This document shows positions 1 through 10,247 of a stretch of 54,473 nt of DNA, piece by piece. Origin of the DNA: an uncultured Bacteroidota bacterium (GTDB taxonomy: Bacteria; Bacteroidota; Bacteroidia; UBA4408). How positions within the stretch are numbered: position 1 is the stretch's first letter; each line of letters begins with the position of its first letter. The position numbers were made by a program, and so were the translations under genes. The notes below the pieces were generated by a model. The model was not told the DNA's origin. It saw nothing but the letters and a program-made list of their open reading frames with translations, and did no database searches. The DNA is taken from contig CAIKXD010000328.1 in assembly GCA_903831265.1 (NCBI GenBank), positions 1 to 54,473 of the forward strand. Direction: 5' to 3'.

Positions 1-1028
1 AATTTCATTTCTTCATTAATTTTAGTGGCACGAACATCTAAAGCGCCTCTAAATATAAATGGGAAACCAAGCACATTATTCACCTGATTGGGATTGTCGC
101 TCCTTCCTGTAGCCACAATAGCATCGGGACGCGCAGCAACAGCATCGGCATAAGAAATTTCCGGGTCGGGATTAGCAAGCGCAAAAACAATTGGTTTGTC
201 GCCCATGGTGAGCAACATTTCTTTACTAACAATATTTCCTTTACTTAAACCTAAGAAAACATCAGCGCCCACCATCGCTTCTTCCAATGTATTGATATTT
301 TTTGAAGTAGCAAAAATTGCTTTTGTAGCATCTAAATTTTCTCTATCCTTTCTAATCACTCCGTTGCTATCAAGCATTACAATGTTTTCTTTTTTAGCTC
401 CTAAGGCTAAATAAAGTTTAGTACAAGAAATTGCCGAAGCTCCAGCTCCATTTACAACGATATAAACATCTTCAATTTTTTTATCGCTTAATAGTAACGC
501 ATTAAGCAAGGCCGCACTGGTTATGATAGCAGTTCCATGCTGATCATCATGCATCAAAGGAATATCTAATTCTTCTTTTAATCTACGTTCAATTTCAAAG
601 CACTCAGGTGCCTTAATATCTTCAAGGTTAATTCCTCCAAAAGTTGGACTAATTGCCTTTACCGTTCTTACAAAGGCGTCAATATCTGTTTCGTCAATTT
701 CAATGTCAAAGACATCAATATCAGCGTATATTTTAAATAATAATCCTTTGCCTTCCATTACTGGTTTTGATGCTGCTGGTCCAATGTTACCTAAACCAAG
801 CACAGCGGTGCCATTACTAATTACAGCTACCAAATTGCCTTTTGCTGTATATTTATATACATCCTCTGGATTCTTTTCTATTTCCAAACACGGTTCAGCT
901 ACTCCGGGCGAATATGCCAAACTTAAATCTCGTTGTGTATTATATGGTTTAGTGGGAACAACCTCAATTTTACCTGGTCGCCCAACTGAATGATAGTCTA
1001 ATGCATCTTGCTTTTTGATCTTCGCCAT
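1..1028 (-). CDS. maeB: NADP-dependent malic enzyme (C-terminus truncated by window start)
   Basis: Reverse-strand reading from ATG at 1028: [47 protein letters not shown]...; NAD-binding segment [12 protein letters not shown]; no stop inside the window, so absent from the ORF track. Confidence 0.93.
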   Translation of the reverse strand, partial: MAKIKKQDALDYHSVGRPGKIEVVPTKPYNTQRDLSLAYSPGVAEPCLEIEKNPEDVYKYTAKGNLVAVISNGTAVLGLGNIGPAASKPVMEGKGLLFKIYADIDVFDIEIDETDIDAFVRTVKAISPTFGGINLEDIKAPECFEIERRLKEELDIPLMHDDQHGTAIITSAALLNALLLSDKKIEDVYIVVNGAGASAISCTKLYLALGAKKENIVMLDSNGVIRKDRENLDATKAIFATSKNINTLEEAMVGADVFLGLSKGNIVSKEMLLTMGDKPIVFALANPDPEISYADAVAARPDAIVATGRSDNPNQVNNVLGFPFIFRGALDVRATKINEEMK

Positions 1029-1125
1029 GTTGTATTTTTTAAATAGGGATACAAATTTAATTTTTTTAGTTTGCTAAAAGCGATTCATTTTAATTATGTT
1101 TGTTTTCTAAAAATTATTATGTCCA

Positions 1126-1509
1126 ATGAATTTGGCGCGAACATTATTTTTTATTTTAATTGGATTAAAATGTTCGATAGCTCAAATAGCAGCAAATCAA
1201 AACATTAAAACACTTTATAACACTTACCAAATTATCAATCAACCAAATAAAACTGATAATAAAAGTCAACCAACTCAGTTTTATAAAAAATATATTTCCA
1301 AACAAATTTCTGCAAATTGTCAGTTTAATACCAGTTGCTCTTCATTTATGCTTGAATCAAGGCAACGCTTTGGATTTTGGAAAGGTTTATTATTAGGTAT
1401 TGACCGCTTAAGCAGATGTGGCGCTTCAGAAGAAACTTACAATAAACTACCATCACTTAAAGGGCACAATTCAACTACTTTTATTGATCATACACATTTT
1501 TATGATTAA
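1126..1509 (+). CDS. YidD-domain protein (membrane protein insertion efficiency factor-like)
   Basis: FYKKYISKQISANCQFNTSCSSFMLESRQRFGFWKGLLLGIDRLSRC matches the YidD pattern (YxxxISP..CrFxPSCSxYxxEa...G..kG..L...Rl.RC). Confidence 0.75.
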   Translation: MNLARTLFFILIGLKCSIAQIAANQNIKTLYNTYQIINQPNKTDNKSQPTQFYKKYISKQISANCQFNTSCSSFMLESRQRFGFWKGLLLGIDRLSRCGASEETYNKLPSLKGHNSTTFIDHTHFYD

Positions 1510-2290
1510 AAATATTAAGTATATTTTACTGTTCCTTTTATGCTTTATTAATTGTTTACTGCAGGCGCAGCAATTGATAAAATTGAATCCGCAATTTTTG
1601 GAGCATTTGATGCATCAAAATTTAGAACAAGAGCGGCTGGCATATTATAATTGTGTAGAATTTAAGGATACTTCAACAGCTTCTTATGCCAAGGACATCG
1701 TCTATTTGGCTGCTAAATTCAACGATTCATTATTATTGAAAAAGTATACCTTTTTTGCCAAAGATACCTGCGATTTAATTTATGTTTTTTATGGATCAAT
1801 ATTGTTGAATCAGAGTCATATGTTTTCCAATATTACGAATGAATTGCGCGTGCTTAATTTATCGGCTAATAAACTTTCAGAATTATTAGAATTAGAAAAT
1901 TTTTGGCATGGAAAAGTCAATAAAAACATTAATTCCATAAACTTTTACAGCACAACTGAGGCTGTAAAAACGATGGAAAGAAAATCTATTTTATTGGCAA
2001 GCCTTTTTTCTATAATTATTCCAGGATCTGGTAAATACTATTTAAAGCAACCTGCAGAAGCCACAGCGGCCTTGTTTTTGAATATACTAGCTCTAGCGCC
2101 ATTGATTGAAACAATTATGAAAGTTGGATTAATTAGTACAGCAACCTTGTTAAGCGGATTAGTTTTTGCCCCTGTTTATCTTGCTACTATTTATGGAACA
2201 TATATTTCAAAAAAATCATTATTAAAAAAACTAAATCTTCAATTAAAAAATGAGGTATTCGATTATTGTACTTATCAGCTTCGCAATTAA
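1502..2290 (+). CDS. Hypothetical membrane protein with C-terminal PGSG motif and hydrophobic segments
   Basis: Better start than the 1418 ORF start: ATG at 1502 gives signal peptide MIKNIKYILLFLLCFINCLLQAQ; overlaps the yidD-like stop; IIPGSGKYYLKQPAEATAALFLN near C-terminus. Confidence 0.7.
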   Translation: MIKNIKYILLFLLCFINCLLQAQQLIKLNPQFLEHLMHQNLEQERLAYYNCVEFKDTSTASYAKDIVYLAAKFNDSLLLKKYTFFAKDTCDLIYVFYGSILLNQSHMFSNITNELRVLNLSANKLSELLELENFWHGKVNKNINSINFYSTTEAVKTMERKSILLASLFSIIIPGSGKYYLKQPAEATAALFLNILALAPLIETIMKVGLISTATLLSGLVFAPVYLATIYGTYISKKSLLKKLNLQLKNEVFDYCTYQLRN

Positions 2291-3074
2291 CATTCATCTT
2301 TGTTTTGCGAGAAATAATTTTGTTGGCGCTGTTGCTAATAGTGATAGTTTGCATTCAATGGAGTACTTAAAATTAGAGTATACTTTTTACACTGCACAAA
2401 CTGAAGAAGAAAAATATGATGCTTTGTGGGGAAAATTGCAAATTGCTGCCTTCCATAAAGAAAATGCCAAACTACTTTACGAAATAAAAAGAATTGAAAG
2501 TTTGAATGAAAATATCAAATTAAAAAAAGAATTTTATTGGTACTCAGGAAAACTTTTGTTCAATTTAGGATTATATAATTCTTGTTTAGAATTCATGATT
2601 AAAGATACGCTGAGCAAATTTAAAATTGAAAAGTTCTTTATAAAAGCATTGTGTTTTAACCAAGAAGAACATTATGAGTTAATGTTGCAGGAGATTAGAA
2701 CAGCAGCACAATTTTTAAATAAAGATACCAGTGAAATTTTAAAAGAGCTACAATTATTTCAAGTAGAATCGAGTGAAAAAAAATCACTTTTACTGCAGGC
2801 TGTTTTACCTGGGTCTGGTATGATAAATGAAGGTGAATTAAATGAAGGATTAACATCATTTATATTAAATGGAGTATTTATAACTGCCCCAATTTTACTT
2901 GTTTCAAAACAACTTTACTTTAGTGCATTTTCATATGGACTTATGCCTTTTACCAAGTTTTATGGAGGTGGAATAAGGCATGCCAAATATTTATCAGAAA
3001 GTAATCGAGCAAAAAGATTAGATGAGATTAAACGTAAAAATGCAGATCTGCTTTATCAATTCTTTCACAATTAA
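2250..3074 (+). CDS. Hypothetical membrane protein, probable distant paralog of upstream gene (PGSG motif)
   Basis: Signal peptide-like N-terminus; KKSLLLQAVLPGSGMINEGELNEGLTSFILN resembles the upstream protein; overlaps the upstream ORF. Confidence 0.7.
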   Translation: MRYSIIVLISFAINIHLCFARNNFVGAVANSDSLHSMEYLKLEYTFYTAQTEEEKYDALWGKLQIAAFHKENAKLLYEIKRIESLNENIKLKKEFYWYSGKLLFNLGLYNSCLEFMIKDTLSKFKIEKFFIKALCFNQEEHYELMLQEIRTAAQFLNKDTSEILKELQLFQVESSEKKSLLLQAVLPGSGMINEGELNEGLTSFILNGVFITAPILLVSKQLYFSAFSYGLMPFTKFYGGGIRHAKYLSESNRAKRLDEIKRKNADLLYQFFHN

Positions 3075-3085
3075 TTGCAATAAGG

Positions 3086-6000
3086 TTATCTTAATAAAGT
3101 AACGCTTCCAATCATTTCTCTGTCAACACCGCCATTGTCTTTTAAGTATACTTTCCAAATGTAATTATCTTGTCCATGATCGTTGCCATCCCAAGGTTGG
3201 CTCATTGAATTGGTAGAGTATATCAAATTCCCCCAACGATTGTAAATTTCCAGCCTAAACTTTTCAATACCGCCACCAAGTGGCATAAAAACATCATTTA
3301 AACCATCGCCATTTGGTGTAAATGAAGTGGGGAAAAACACTACATAATTGTCTTCTACAATTACCGAGTCAGTTATTTCTTCCATACAACCGTTTGTAGT
3401 TAATACTGAAAGCCCTACGTAGTATGTCCCAACTTCTTCAAATGTATATGAATAAACTGCTGAGGTGCTTGTGCCAAAAATTCCCAAATCCCACTCTTGT
3501 GAAGCACAATTAGGTGTATTATTGGTAAATACAATATCGCTGTTTAATAAATTAGTGACCTGAGGTGTGATGGTGTAATTCAATTCAGCAGCAGGATAAA
3601 TTTGAATAAGTTCCTCAATTGTTTTAGTATTACTGCATCCATTGGTATCAAAAACAGTAAGACTTATTGTGTACAAACCAGGAAACTGATACATATATAC
3701 TGGATTAGTTTCATTGCTATTTCCACCGTCTCCAAAATTCCAAAAACTAGCAGCTGCGTTTGCACTGGTATTTATAAATTCAATATTAGATGGCAAGCAA
3801 TCAACCAAAGTTGGTGCTGTAAAATTAGCTACAGGACTAGGATTAACAATAATGACGGTATCTGTAAAAGGAATGGCAGGATTGCAAACATCTGTAACAT
3901 TAACCGAATAGGTTCCAGCGGTATAAACTGTGATAGAAGGTGTGGTTGCGCCTGTGCTCCATGCATAAGTTTGCGCTTGTGAGCATGTTAAGACTAAGCT
4001 ATCATTTTCGCAAAATGTGGTTGGGCCATTTGTTGTGATTACTGGTGTTGGTGCTAAAGCCATTGCCGTAACCATTACAGGGTTGGATGCTACTGAGGTG
4101 CAGTTGTTAGCATCTGTAAAAGTAACGGAATAGTTCCCTGAATTAGTTACGTTTATACTATTTGAAGCACTGCCTGTGCTCCATAAATTTCCAACTGCTT
4201 CGCTAGATTGCAGCGTTACACTGCTACCTATGCAGAAGGTGGTTGGCCCACTTGCAGAGATTGTTGGACTTGCTGGTAAAGGGTTTACAGTTACAATTAC
4301 ATCGCTTGATAAAGGAGAAGGACATCCATTGGCATCAGTAATGCTTAAGTTGTAAGTACCTGAGGTAATTACAGTAATACTTTGCGTGTTATAAGTATTT
4401 GACCAAGTATAGCTTGAAGCGGCACTACTGCTTAGTACAACATTACCTCCATTGCAAAAAGTTACCGGACCTCCAGCAGTAATTATTGGCGCTGGCGGCA
4501 CAGGAAACATTGTTGTGTTTGTGATGGCCGAAGTTGGAGTTATACAACCTGCAGCATTAGTATTTGTTACAGAATAAGTACCTGTGCCGTACACGGTAAT
4601 ATTTTGAGATGTGGCACCATTACTCCATAAATAAGTTGATGATGGTGAACTTGATAAGGTTACACTGTCGCCTGTACAAAAAGACAAGGGGCCACTGGCA
4701 GTAATTATAGGTGCTGTTGGAGGCGCAAGCACTGTAAATACAGTATTGTTGGAAGTTGCAGTACAGCCATTGATATCGGAAATTGTAACATTGTATGAAC
4801 CAGAAGCGATAACTGTGATAGTTTGCGTATTGATTCCATTAGACCAATTGTAGGCATTAGCTACCGTAGAGGTTAAATCTACTGAGCCACCCGGACAAAC
4901 AGTTAAAGGACCAGAGGCTGAAATAGTTGGCACTGCTGGTAAGGGATTTACAAGCACATTTACTGCGGCTGAAACAGCTGAGGAGCATCCATTTGCATCA
5001 ACAAAATAAACTGTATATGAACCAGAAGTTGTAACTGTTATGCTATTGCTAGTGGCGCCTGTGCTCCAAACATTGTTTGCAACCGCAGTAGAAGTTAACG
5101 TTACACTATTTCCTTGACAAAATGTAATTGGTCCACTTACGTTGATAAGTGGCGCTGCTGGCTGATTATACACAGTTACCGTGATAGCAGCAGAAGGTAA
5201 TGAAGTACAAGTAGCATTAGATACAGTGAGTGTATAATTGCCTGTTGCGGCTGGTGTGCATATAGGATTTGCAATATTTGGGTTACTTAAGCCAGTTGCT
5301 GGCGACCAAGTGTAAGAAGTTCCTCCACTTCCATTCAATGTAGTGCTTGCACCAGGGCAAATACTTACACTTGATCCGGGATTGGCCACTGGTAAAGCTA
5401 CTGTGTTAACAGTTATTTCATCGGTATTTTTACAACCATTGGCATCAGTTACTTCCAACGTGTAGGTTAGGGTGTTATTTATTGTAACAGTTGGATTGTT
5501 TACATTTGAAGCTGATAAACCTGTAGCAGGCGACCAACTGTAGGCAATACCTCCCGAAGCATTTAATGTTACGCTACCTCCAACACAGATTGTTTCATCA
5601 GGTCCTGCAACGGCTGTTGGTAAGGCATTTACGTTAACTGTGGCAGTTTGTGTTCCTACACAACCATTGGAAGCTGTTGCAGAAACAGAATATGTTTCAG
5701 TAGTTGTTGGCGCAACCCAAATAGTATCGTTAGCGGCATTGGCAAATAAATAAGTACCTGTCCAGGTGCAATTTGTAGCTCCTGTAACGGTTACTATGGC
5801 TGTATCGCCAGCACAAATAGTTGTGGGATTTACCACTGTATTTAAAACAGGTGTTGGATGAATATATATGGTTTTGTTTACAGTTGCTGAGCATCCTGTG
5901 GCGTTTGTAGCCACAACTGTGAATGTTGTTTGAGCACTAACTGTTGCAGTTACTGGATTTGTGTTTGTACTGTTTAAACTAACAGCTGGTGTCCATACAT

Positions 6001-6868
6001 AAGTTAAATTAGTTCCTGATGCCTGTAAATCAGTGGTTCCACCAACGCAAACTGTATCTTCAGTAGCAGTAATACTTATAGTAAATGCAGGAGAAACAAC
6101 TGCCACAACTGGAGTTCTAGGGCTAATGCAACCGCCCACAACTGATTGAACATAGTAAGTTGTAGTGTTGTTTAAAACAGGTGTGTTTAAGGTACCACCG
6201 GTTTGAATTATACTTCCTCCGGCAGGAACGGTAAACCATTGCAGTGTTCCGCTTCCGGTAGCTGTTACACTTGCATTTTGTCCTGCGCAAATAGTATCGT
6301 TTAGGCCAGTTGGAGGAATATTTACAGACGGAACAATATTTATTTGATAATCTTCAACTTCGCCATACGTTTGAGTTAGGCAAGGACTAGTAGGAGGGGC
6401 AAAATAATTTGATCTTACTCTCATCCTCGTTATTCCAAGCAGGGCTGTTGCTGGTATATTAACAACCCCATTAAAAACCTGAAATCCAGATGCGCCTGAA
6501 TTCCAAACAAATTCACCAACATCAGTAAATAAATTGTTATGGTTATAATCTATCCAAATGCCAAAACCTTGTTGATAGGTGGCACCACATTGCATAGAAA
6601 CATTGAAACTACAACCTTGAGCTGCGGTAACTACCTGATTGGGGTAGTAAATGTAGTTGTTGGGCATATTATTACAACCGCTATTGTTGTTGGTAATGTT
6701 GGTGGTTCCAGTTGTAGTCGAAAAGTTATTTATAAAATCATTTGTAAAAGCCGACTGACAGGGGTTGCCATAAGGTGCTGTGCAATAGGGCGCTTGCGCT
6801 TTAACTAGTAAATTAGCGGTACAAATAAGTATAAATAATACTCGGAATAGGTTGTAAGATTTAATCAT
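3086..6868 (-). CDS. Giant secreted multi-Ig/PKD repeat protein with GEVED-like N-terminus and gliding/T9SS type B C-terminal domain
   Basis: N-terminal YGEVEDYQINI; about 8 repeats of ISASGPxTFCxGxSVTLxSS...WSxGATSxSITVxxSGxYxVxxTDxNGC; PKD segment FWNFGDGG; C-terminus FFPTSFTPNGDGLNDVFMP...FRLEIYNRWGNLIYST...WDGND...YIWKVYLKD. Confidence 0.9.
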   Translation of the reverse strand: MIKSYNLFRVLFILICTANLLVKAQAPYCTAPYGNPCQSAFTNDFINNFSTTTGTTNITNNNSGCNNMPNNYIYYPNQVVTAAQGCSFNVSMQCGATYQQGFGIWIDYNHNNLFTDVGEFVWNSGASGFQVFNGVVNIPATALLGITRMRVRSNYFAPPTSPCLTQTYGEVEDYQINIVPSVNIPPTGLNDTICAGQNASVTATGSGTLQWFTVPAGGSIIQTGGTLNTPVLNNTTTYYVQSVVGGCISPRTPVVAVVSPAFTISITATEDTVCVGGTTDLQASGTNLTYVWTPAVSLNSTNTNPVTATVSAQTTFTVVATNATGCSATVNKTIYIHPTPVLNTVVNPTTICAGDTAIVTVTGATNCTWTGTYLFANAANDTIWVAPTTTETYSVSATASNGCVGTQTATVNVNALPTAVAGPDETICVGGSVTLNASGGIAYSWSPATGLSASNVNNPTVTINNTLTYTLEVTDANGCKNTDEITVNTVALPVANPGSSVSICPGASTTLNGSGGTSYTWSPATGLSNPNIANPICTPAATGNYTLTVSNATCTSLPSAAITVTVYNQPAAPLINVSGPITFCQGNSVTLTSTAVANNVWSTGATSNSITVTTSGSYTVYFVDANGCSSAVSAAVNVLVNPLPAVPTISASGPLTVCPGGSVDLTSTVANAYNWSNGINTQTITVIASGSYNVTISDINGCTATSNNTVFTVLAPPTAPIITASGPLSFCTGDSVTLSSSPSSTYLWSNGATSQNITVYGTGTYSVTNTNAAGCITPTSAITNTTMFPVPPAPIITAGGPVTFCNGGNVVLSSSAASSYTWSNTYNTQSITVITSGTYNLSITDANGCPSPLSSDVIVTVNPLPASPTISASGPTTFCIGSSVTLQSSEAVGNLWSTGSASNSINVTNSGNYSVTFTDANNCTSVASNPVMVTAMALAPTPVITTNGPTTFCENDSLVLTCSQAQTYAWSTGATTPSITVYTAGTYSVNVTDVCNPAIPFTDTVIIVNPSPVANFTAPTLVDCLPSNIEFINTSANAAASFWNFGDGGNSNETNPVYMYQFPGLYTISLTVFDTNGCSNTKTIEELIQIYPAAELNYTITPQVTNLLNSDIVFTNNTPNCASQEWDLGIFGTSTSAVYSYTFEEVGTYYVGLSVLTTNGCMEEITDSVIVEDNYVVFFPTSFTPNGDGLNDVFMPLGGGIEKFRLEIYNRWGNLIYSTNSMSQPWDGNDHGQDNYIWKVYLKDNGGVDREMIGSVTLLR

Positions 6869-6877
6869 GGTTAATGC

Positions 6878-7162
6878 TTATTTACTCTCAATTACTTTGT
6901 AATTTTTGTCTTTTCTAATTATTTCTTGCCTTTCTGCTGGAATTTTATCAAAATCTTTTTTTAAAATTTCGATAACACCATCTTTGTTAACTTTTGTATA
7001 AATTGTTCCGTTCTTTTTATCTCTTTCTAAGCTATCTAGTTCTGCTCTGCTAGGTGCAACAACTGCATTTTTTTTAGAAGGATTTTGAGTATTATTTTGC
7101 TGTGCCTTAACACTAGATAATCCCAAAATAAAACTGAAAATGGTATAAATGGTTAATTTCAT
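6878..7162 (-). CDS. Hypothetical small secreted protein
   Basis: 94-aa ORF with signal peptide MKLTIYTIFSFILGLSSVKAQ. Confidence 0.55.
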   Translation of the reverse strand: MKLTIYTIFSFILGLSSVKAQQNNTQNPSKKNAVVAPSRAELDSLERDKKNGTIYTKVNKDGVIEILKKDFDKIPAERQEIIRKDKNYKVIESK

Positions 7163-7262
7163 GATTTTTGCTTTGATTCTGTGAAGATATATATTAAGTG
7201 CGAGAAATACAAATTTTGTTAATCATACTTATCAAACAAGAAATTAACAAAGTGTTGATGGT

Positions 7263-7988
7263 TTACTCAATACCGTAATCGATAGCTCGGTAGGTTAAAT
7301 CAAATCCGCTGTTGGCGCGTAATTCAATAGGTAAAATGTAGTTTATTACAGAGTCCTTGTCGGAGATGTTCAATTCCTTTTTAAATACAAGGCCTACATT
7401 TTTTGCATAAATCTCGTAGGCCAGTTTTTTTTCAATTAAATTACTGTCGGCCGACTGGCTGATGTATATGGTGCTATCAAAATTTAAACTGCCTAAAATT
7501 AAGGGTTCATTTATTTTACTTAAAGTGTAATTTTTTATCCCCAAATTATTAAATCTGTTGCCATTCCAACTTGTTTCTTTTTTAAGAGGAAATACTATTT
7601 TTACAAACCTGATATTTTCCTCTACTTTTTCGGCTGTATTGCTTGTTCTGTTGGCAAACCATACATCTTTAATGAGCCAATCCTGCGTTGAATTTTGGCG
7701 ATAAAACCTTTCTATTTTTTGTGTAACTCTATTGCTTAAGTCGTTAAAATTTTCGGTAATTTTTTCTTTGATTTGAAATTGAAAAGTATCTATTGTTGAT
7801 GTAAAATCATTGTAAAATAAAGAGTCGACCTGATAAATTACGTATGTTCCTTTTTTATCGGGAAAATAGTTGTACCCCAAATCAATAACAATTACTTCTT
7901 TATCTTTTTTGCACGAAAAAATAAATATCGCGAAAGCAATAAAAATGATTGCTATGGCAGGTTTATATTTATTTTTTGAATTTAACAT
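7263..7988 (-). CDS. Hypothetical lipoprotein
   Basis: Lipobox-like IAFAIFIFSCKKDKE at N-terminus; 241 aa. Confidence 0.7.
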   Translation of the reverse strand: MLNSKNKYKPAIAIIFIAFAIFIFSCKKDKEVIVIDLGYNYFPDKKGTYVIYQVDSLFYNDFTSTIDTFQFQIKEKITENFNDLSNRVTQKIERFYRQNSTQDWLIKDVWFANRTSNTAEKVEENIRFVKIVFPLKKETSWNGNRFNNLGIKNYTLSKINEPLILGSLNFDSTIYISQSADSNLIEKKLAYEIYAKNVGLVFKKELNISDKDSVINYILPIELRANSGFDLTYRAIDYGIE

Positions 7989-7991
7989 TCA

Positions 7992-9089
7992 TCAAATGAT
8001 TGCACGTTCTATAAAGCCACCACCTACCAAATCATCGCCTTCATAAAAAACAGCAGATTGCCCGGGCGCTACACCTGTTACCTTTTTCGAAAATAGCACC
8101 TTTAATTTATCATCTTGTTGTCGCACTGAGGCCAACGCACCTGCATCTTTGTATCTTATTTTTGTTAAGAAATCTTTAGGTTCTTTTAGATCAGGATACT
8201 TGATTAAATTAAAATTTCTAACCGTCATTTCCTGCCTTTCTAAATCCTCTTTACTTCCTAACATTACTGTATTGGTTTCGGGTATAATTTCTGTAACAAA
8301 TAAAGGCTCACCCACAGCAATTTCTAAGCCTTTTCGTTGCCCAATAGTATAAAAAGGATAGCCCTTATGTTTGCCTAACATGGCACCGCTGGTATGTATA
8401 AAATTACCGCCATTTACTTTGTCCTCGAGCCCTTCAACCTTGTGTTTTAAAAACGCGCGATAGTCGTTATCGGGTACAAAACAGATCTCGTAACTTTCGC
8501 TTTTGTTTGCCAAATCAATATATCCAGAGTCTTCGGCCATTTTTTTTATTTCGCTTTTGCGATAGGCACCTAAAGGAAAAATTGTTCTTTTTAAACTTTC
8601 CTGTGTTAAACCCCACAACACGTAGCTCTGATCCTTGCTATCGTCAAGGCCTTTTGACACTATATATCTGTTATTTTCATGTCTGATTTTAGCATAATGC
8701 CCAGTGGCAATAAACTCGCAATCGAGTTGATTAGCTCTTTTTAATAATGCTTCCCATTTTATGTGCGTATTACACAATACACAAGGGTTAGGTGTTCTAC
8801 CAGCCAAGTATTCATCAACAAAATTATCGATAATATTAGTGCCGAATTCGCTTCTTATATCTAAAATGTAATGCGGGAAGCCTGCATTTACCGCCAGCAA
8901 ACGCGCATCATTAATGGAGTCTAAGCTACAACATCCGGTTTCTTTTTTACTACTGCCACTACTTTCATAATCCCATGTTTTCATGGTAATTCCTATTACT
9001 TCATACCCTTGGTCATGAAGCATTAAAGCGGCAATAGAACTATCTATACCGCCACTCATTGCTACTAATATTTTGCCTTTTTTGCTCAA
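7992..9089 (-). CDS. mnmA: tRNA-specific 2-thiouridylase
   Basis: PP-loop VAMSGGIDSSIAALML; GRTPNPCVLCNTHIKW; GHYAKI; YEICFVPDNDYRAFL. Confidence 0.96.
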   Translation of the reverse strand: MSKKGKILVAMSGGIDSSIAALMLHDQGYEVIGITMKTWDYESSGSSKKETGCCSLDSINDARLLAVNAGFPHYILDIRSEFGTNIIDNFVDEYLAGRTPNPCVLCNTHIKWEALLKRANQLDCEFIATGHYAKIRHENNRYIVSKGLDDSKDQSYVLWGLTQESLKRTIFPLGAYRKSEIKKMAEDSGYIDLANKSESYEICFVPDNDYRAFLKHKVEGLEDKVNGGNFIHTSGAMLGKHKGYPFYTIGQRKGLEIAVGEPLFVTEIIPETNTVMLGSKEDLERQEMTVRNFNLIKYPDLKEPKDFLTKIRYKDAGALASVRQQDDKLKVLFSKKVTGVAPGQSAVFYEGDDLVGGGFIERAII

Positions 9090-9090
9090 T

Positions 9091-10092
9091 TTATTTTTTG
9101 TTTAACAATACCCCTTTTGAATAATTTTCTTTCTTTTCGATTTTGCCTTCAGGAGTATAAAAAATGATTAATCCATCATATTGATCATCAACATAATGCC
9201 CTTCTACTTTTACTTGTGTGCCTATTAAAACTCTTTCTACCTCTCCTTCTGCACCATCATCGTTTTTCTTGGGCACTAATTTGTATTCGCCTTTTTGATA
9301 ATATTCTATAAAAGGCCCATTCTTTTTTGAATTTTTATAGGTAATATGTAATTTTGGAATACCATTAGGATATTCTTCATCAAAGGTACCATTATAATAT
9401 TTAAAATTTATTCTTTCGCCTTTTTTGATTGTTTCTTTAAATGATGGAAATCCTCTGTCGTCATAGTAAAACCAATCGCCAACTTGTGCGCCATTGACAT
9501 AGGAACCATAAGCACTTTTTTCACCGGTATCATGATAGCGTGTTACTTTTCCTTCATATCGCCCATCTTTTAAAATGCCTTCTTCTTTTTTCTTTTCATT
9601 TTCGTAGAACTGAGTATTTAAACCGCTTTTAACATCATTTACCCACTCGCTTTCTTCAAATTTTTTACCACTTTCGTAGAAGATAAATGATTTACCATGT
9701 CTTTTATTGTCTTTATAATTCTCTACAGAGGTTAACCTTTCCTTTTCATCATAAAAACTCCAGGTACTGTCTTTTTTTTCTTTAAGATAATTTCCTTTTG
9801 CTTTAACACCTCCAACCTCATGGAAGATGATTGTTTTGGCTAAATCACCATTTTTAAAATAATCTGTTTCTGCTTTTTTTTGACCACCGGTGTAATAATA
9901 AGTAAAGTGCCCTGTTGGCTTTCCATCTTTAAAAGTACCTTCATATTTTAGCTGACCCAATTCATTGGTTTTACGCCATAATCCTTGTTTTAGACCTTTG
10001 CTATCAGTATAATTTAATTGATCTTTGTCCTGTGCGATAAGCACATTAGCCCAAAGAAAACTAAGCAGGAATAGAAAAAAATTAAACTTCAT
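9091..10092 (-). CDS. MORN-type repeat (toxin-antitoxin YwqK-like) secreted protein
   Basis: Repeated G-x-W/L-x-x-Y...G repeats (YEGTFKDGKPTGHFTYYYTGGQKK, YEGKVTRYHDTGEKSAYGSYVNGAQVGDWFYYDDRG). Confidence 0.75.
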   Translation of the reverse strand: MKFNFFLFLLSFLWANVLIAQDKDQLNYTDSKGLKQGLWRKTNELGQLKYEGTFKDGKPTGHFTYYYTGGQKKAETDYFKNGDLAKTIIFHEVGGVKAKGNYLKEKKDSTWSFYDEKERLTSVENYKDNKRHGKSFIFYESGKKFEESEWVNDVKSGLNTQFYENEKKKEEGILKDGRYEGKVTRYHDTGEKSAYGSYVNGAQVGDWFYYDDRGFPSFKETIKKGERINFKYYNGTFDEEYPNGIPKLHITYKNSKKNGPFIEYYQKGEYKLVPKKNDDGAEGEVERVLIGTQVKVEGHYVDDQYDGLIIFYTPEGKIEKKENYSKGVLLNKK

Positions 10093-10247
10093 AATTCATT
10101 AAAGTGCAAAAATATTAACAAAATCATACTTTCATTCAAATTTAAATAAAATGTATGCCAAAAATGTTTAATACTAAAATAATTCCTGTAAAGCATAACC
10201 CAAGAACCGAAATATTGCTCATATTTGCAACATCTACTCTAATATAC

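Noticed and set aside
196-993. Plus-strand ORFs 196-414 and 703-993
   Set aside because: Antisense to the clearly recognisable malic enzyme on the minus strand.
1418-1501. Upstream start for the second gene of the YidD unit
   Set aside because: Start at 1418 lies deep inside the yidD-like gene; ATG 1502 gives a clean signal peptide.
3602-6808. Plus-strand ORFs 3602-3982, 3714-3911 and 6539-6808
   Set aside because: Antisense shadows of the large repeat protein; low-complexity composition.
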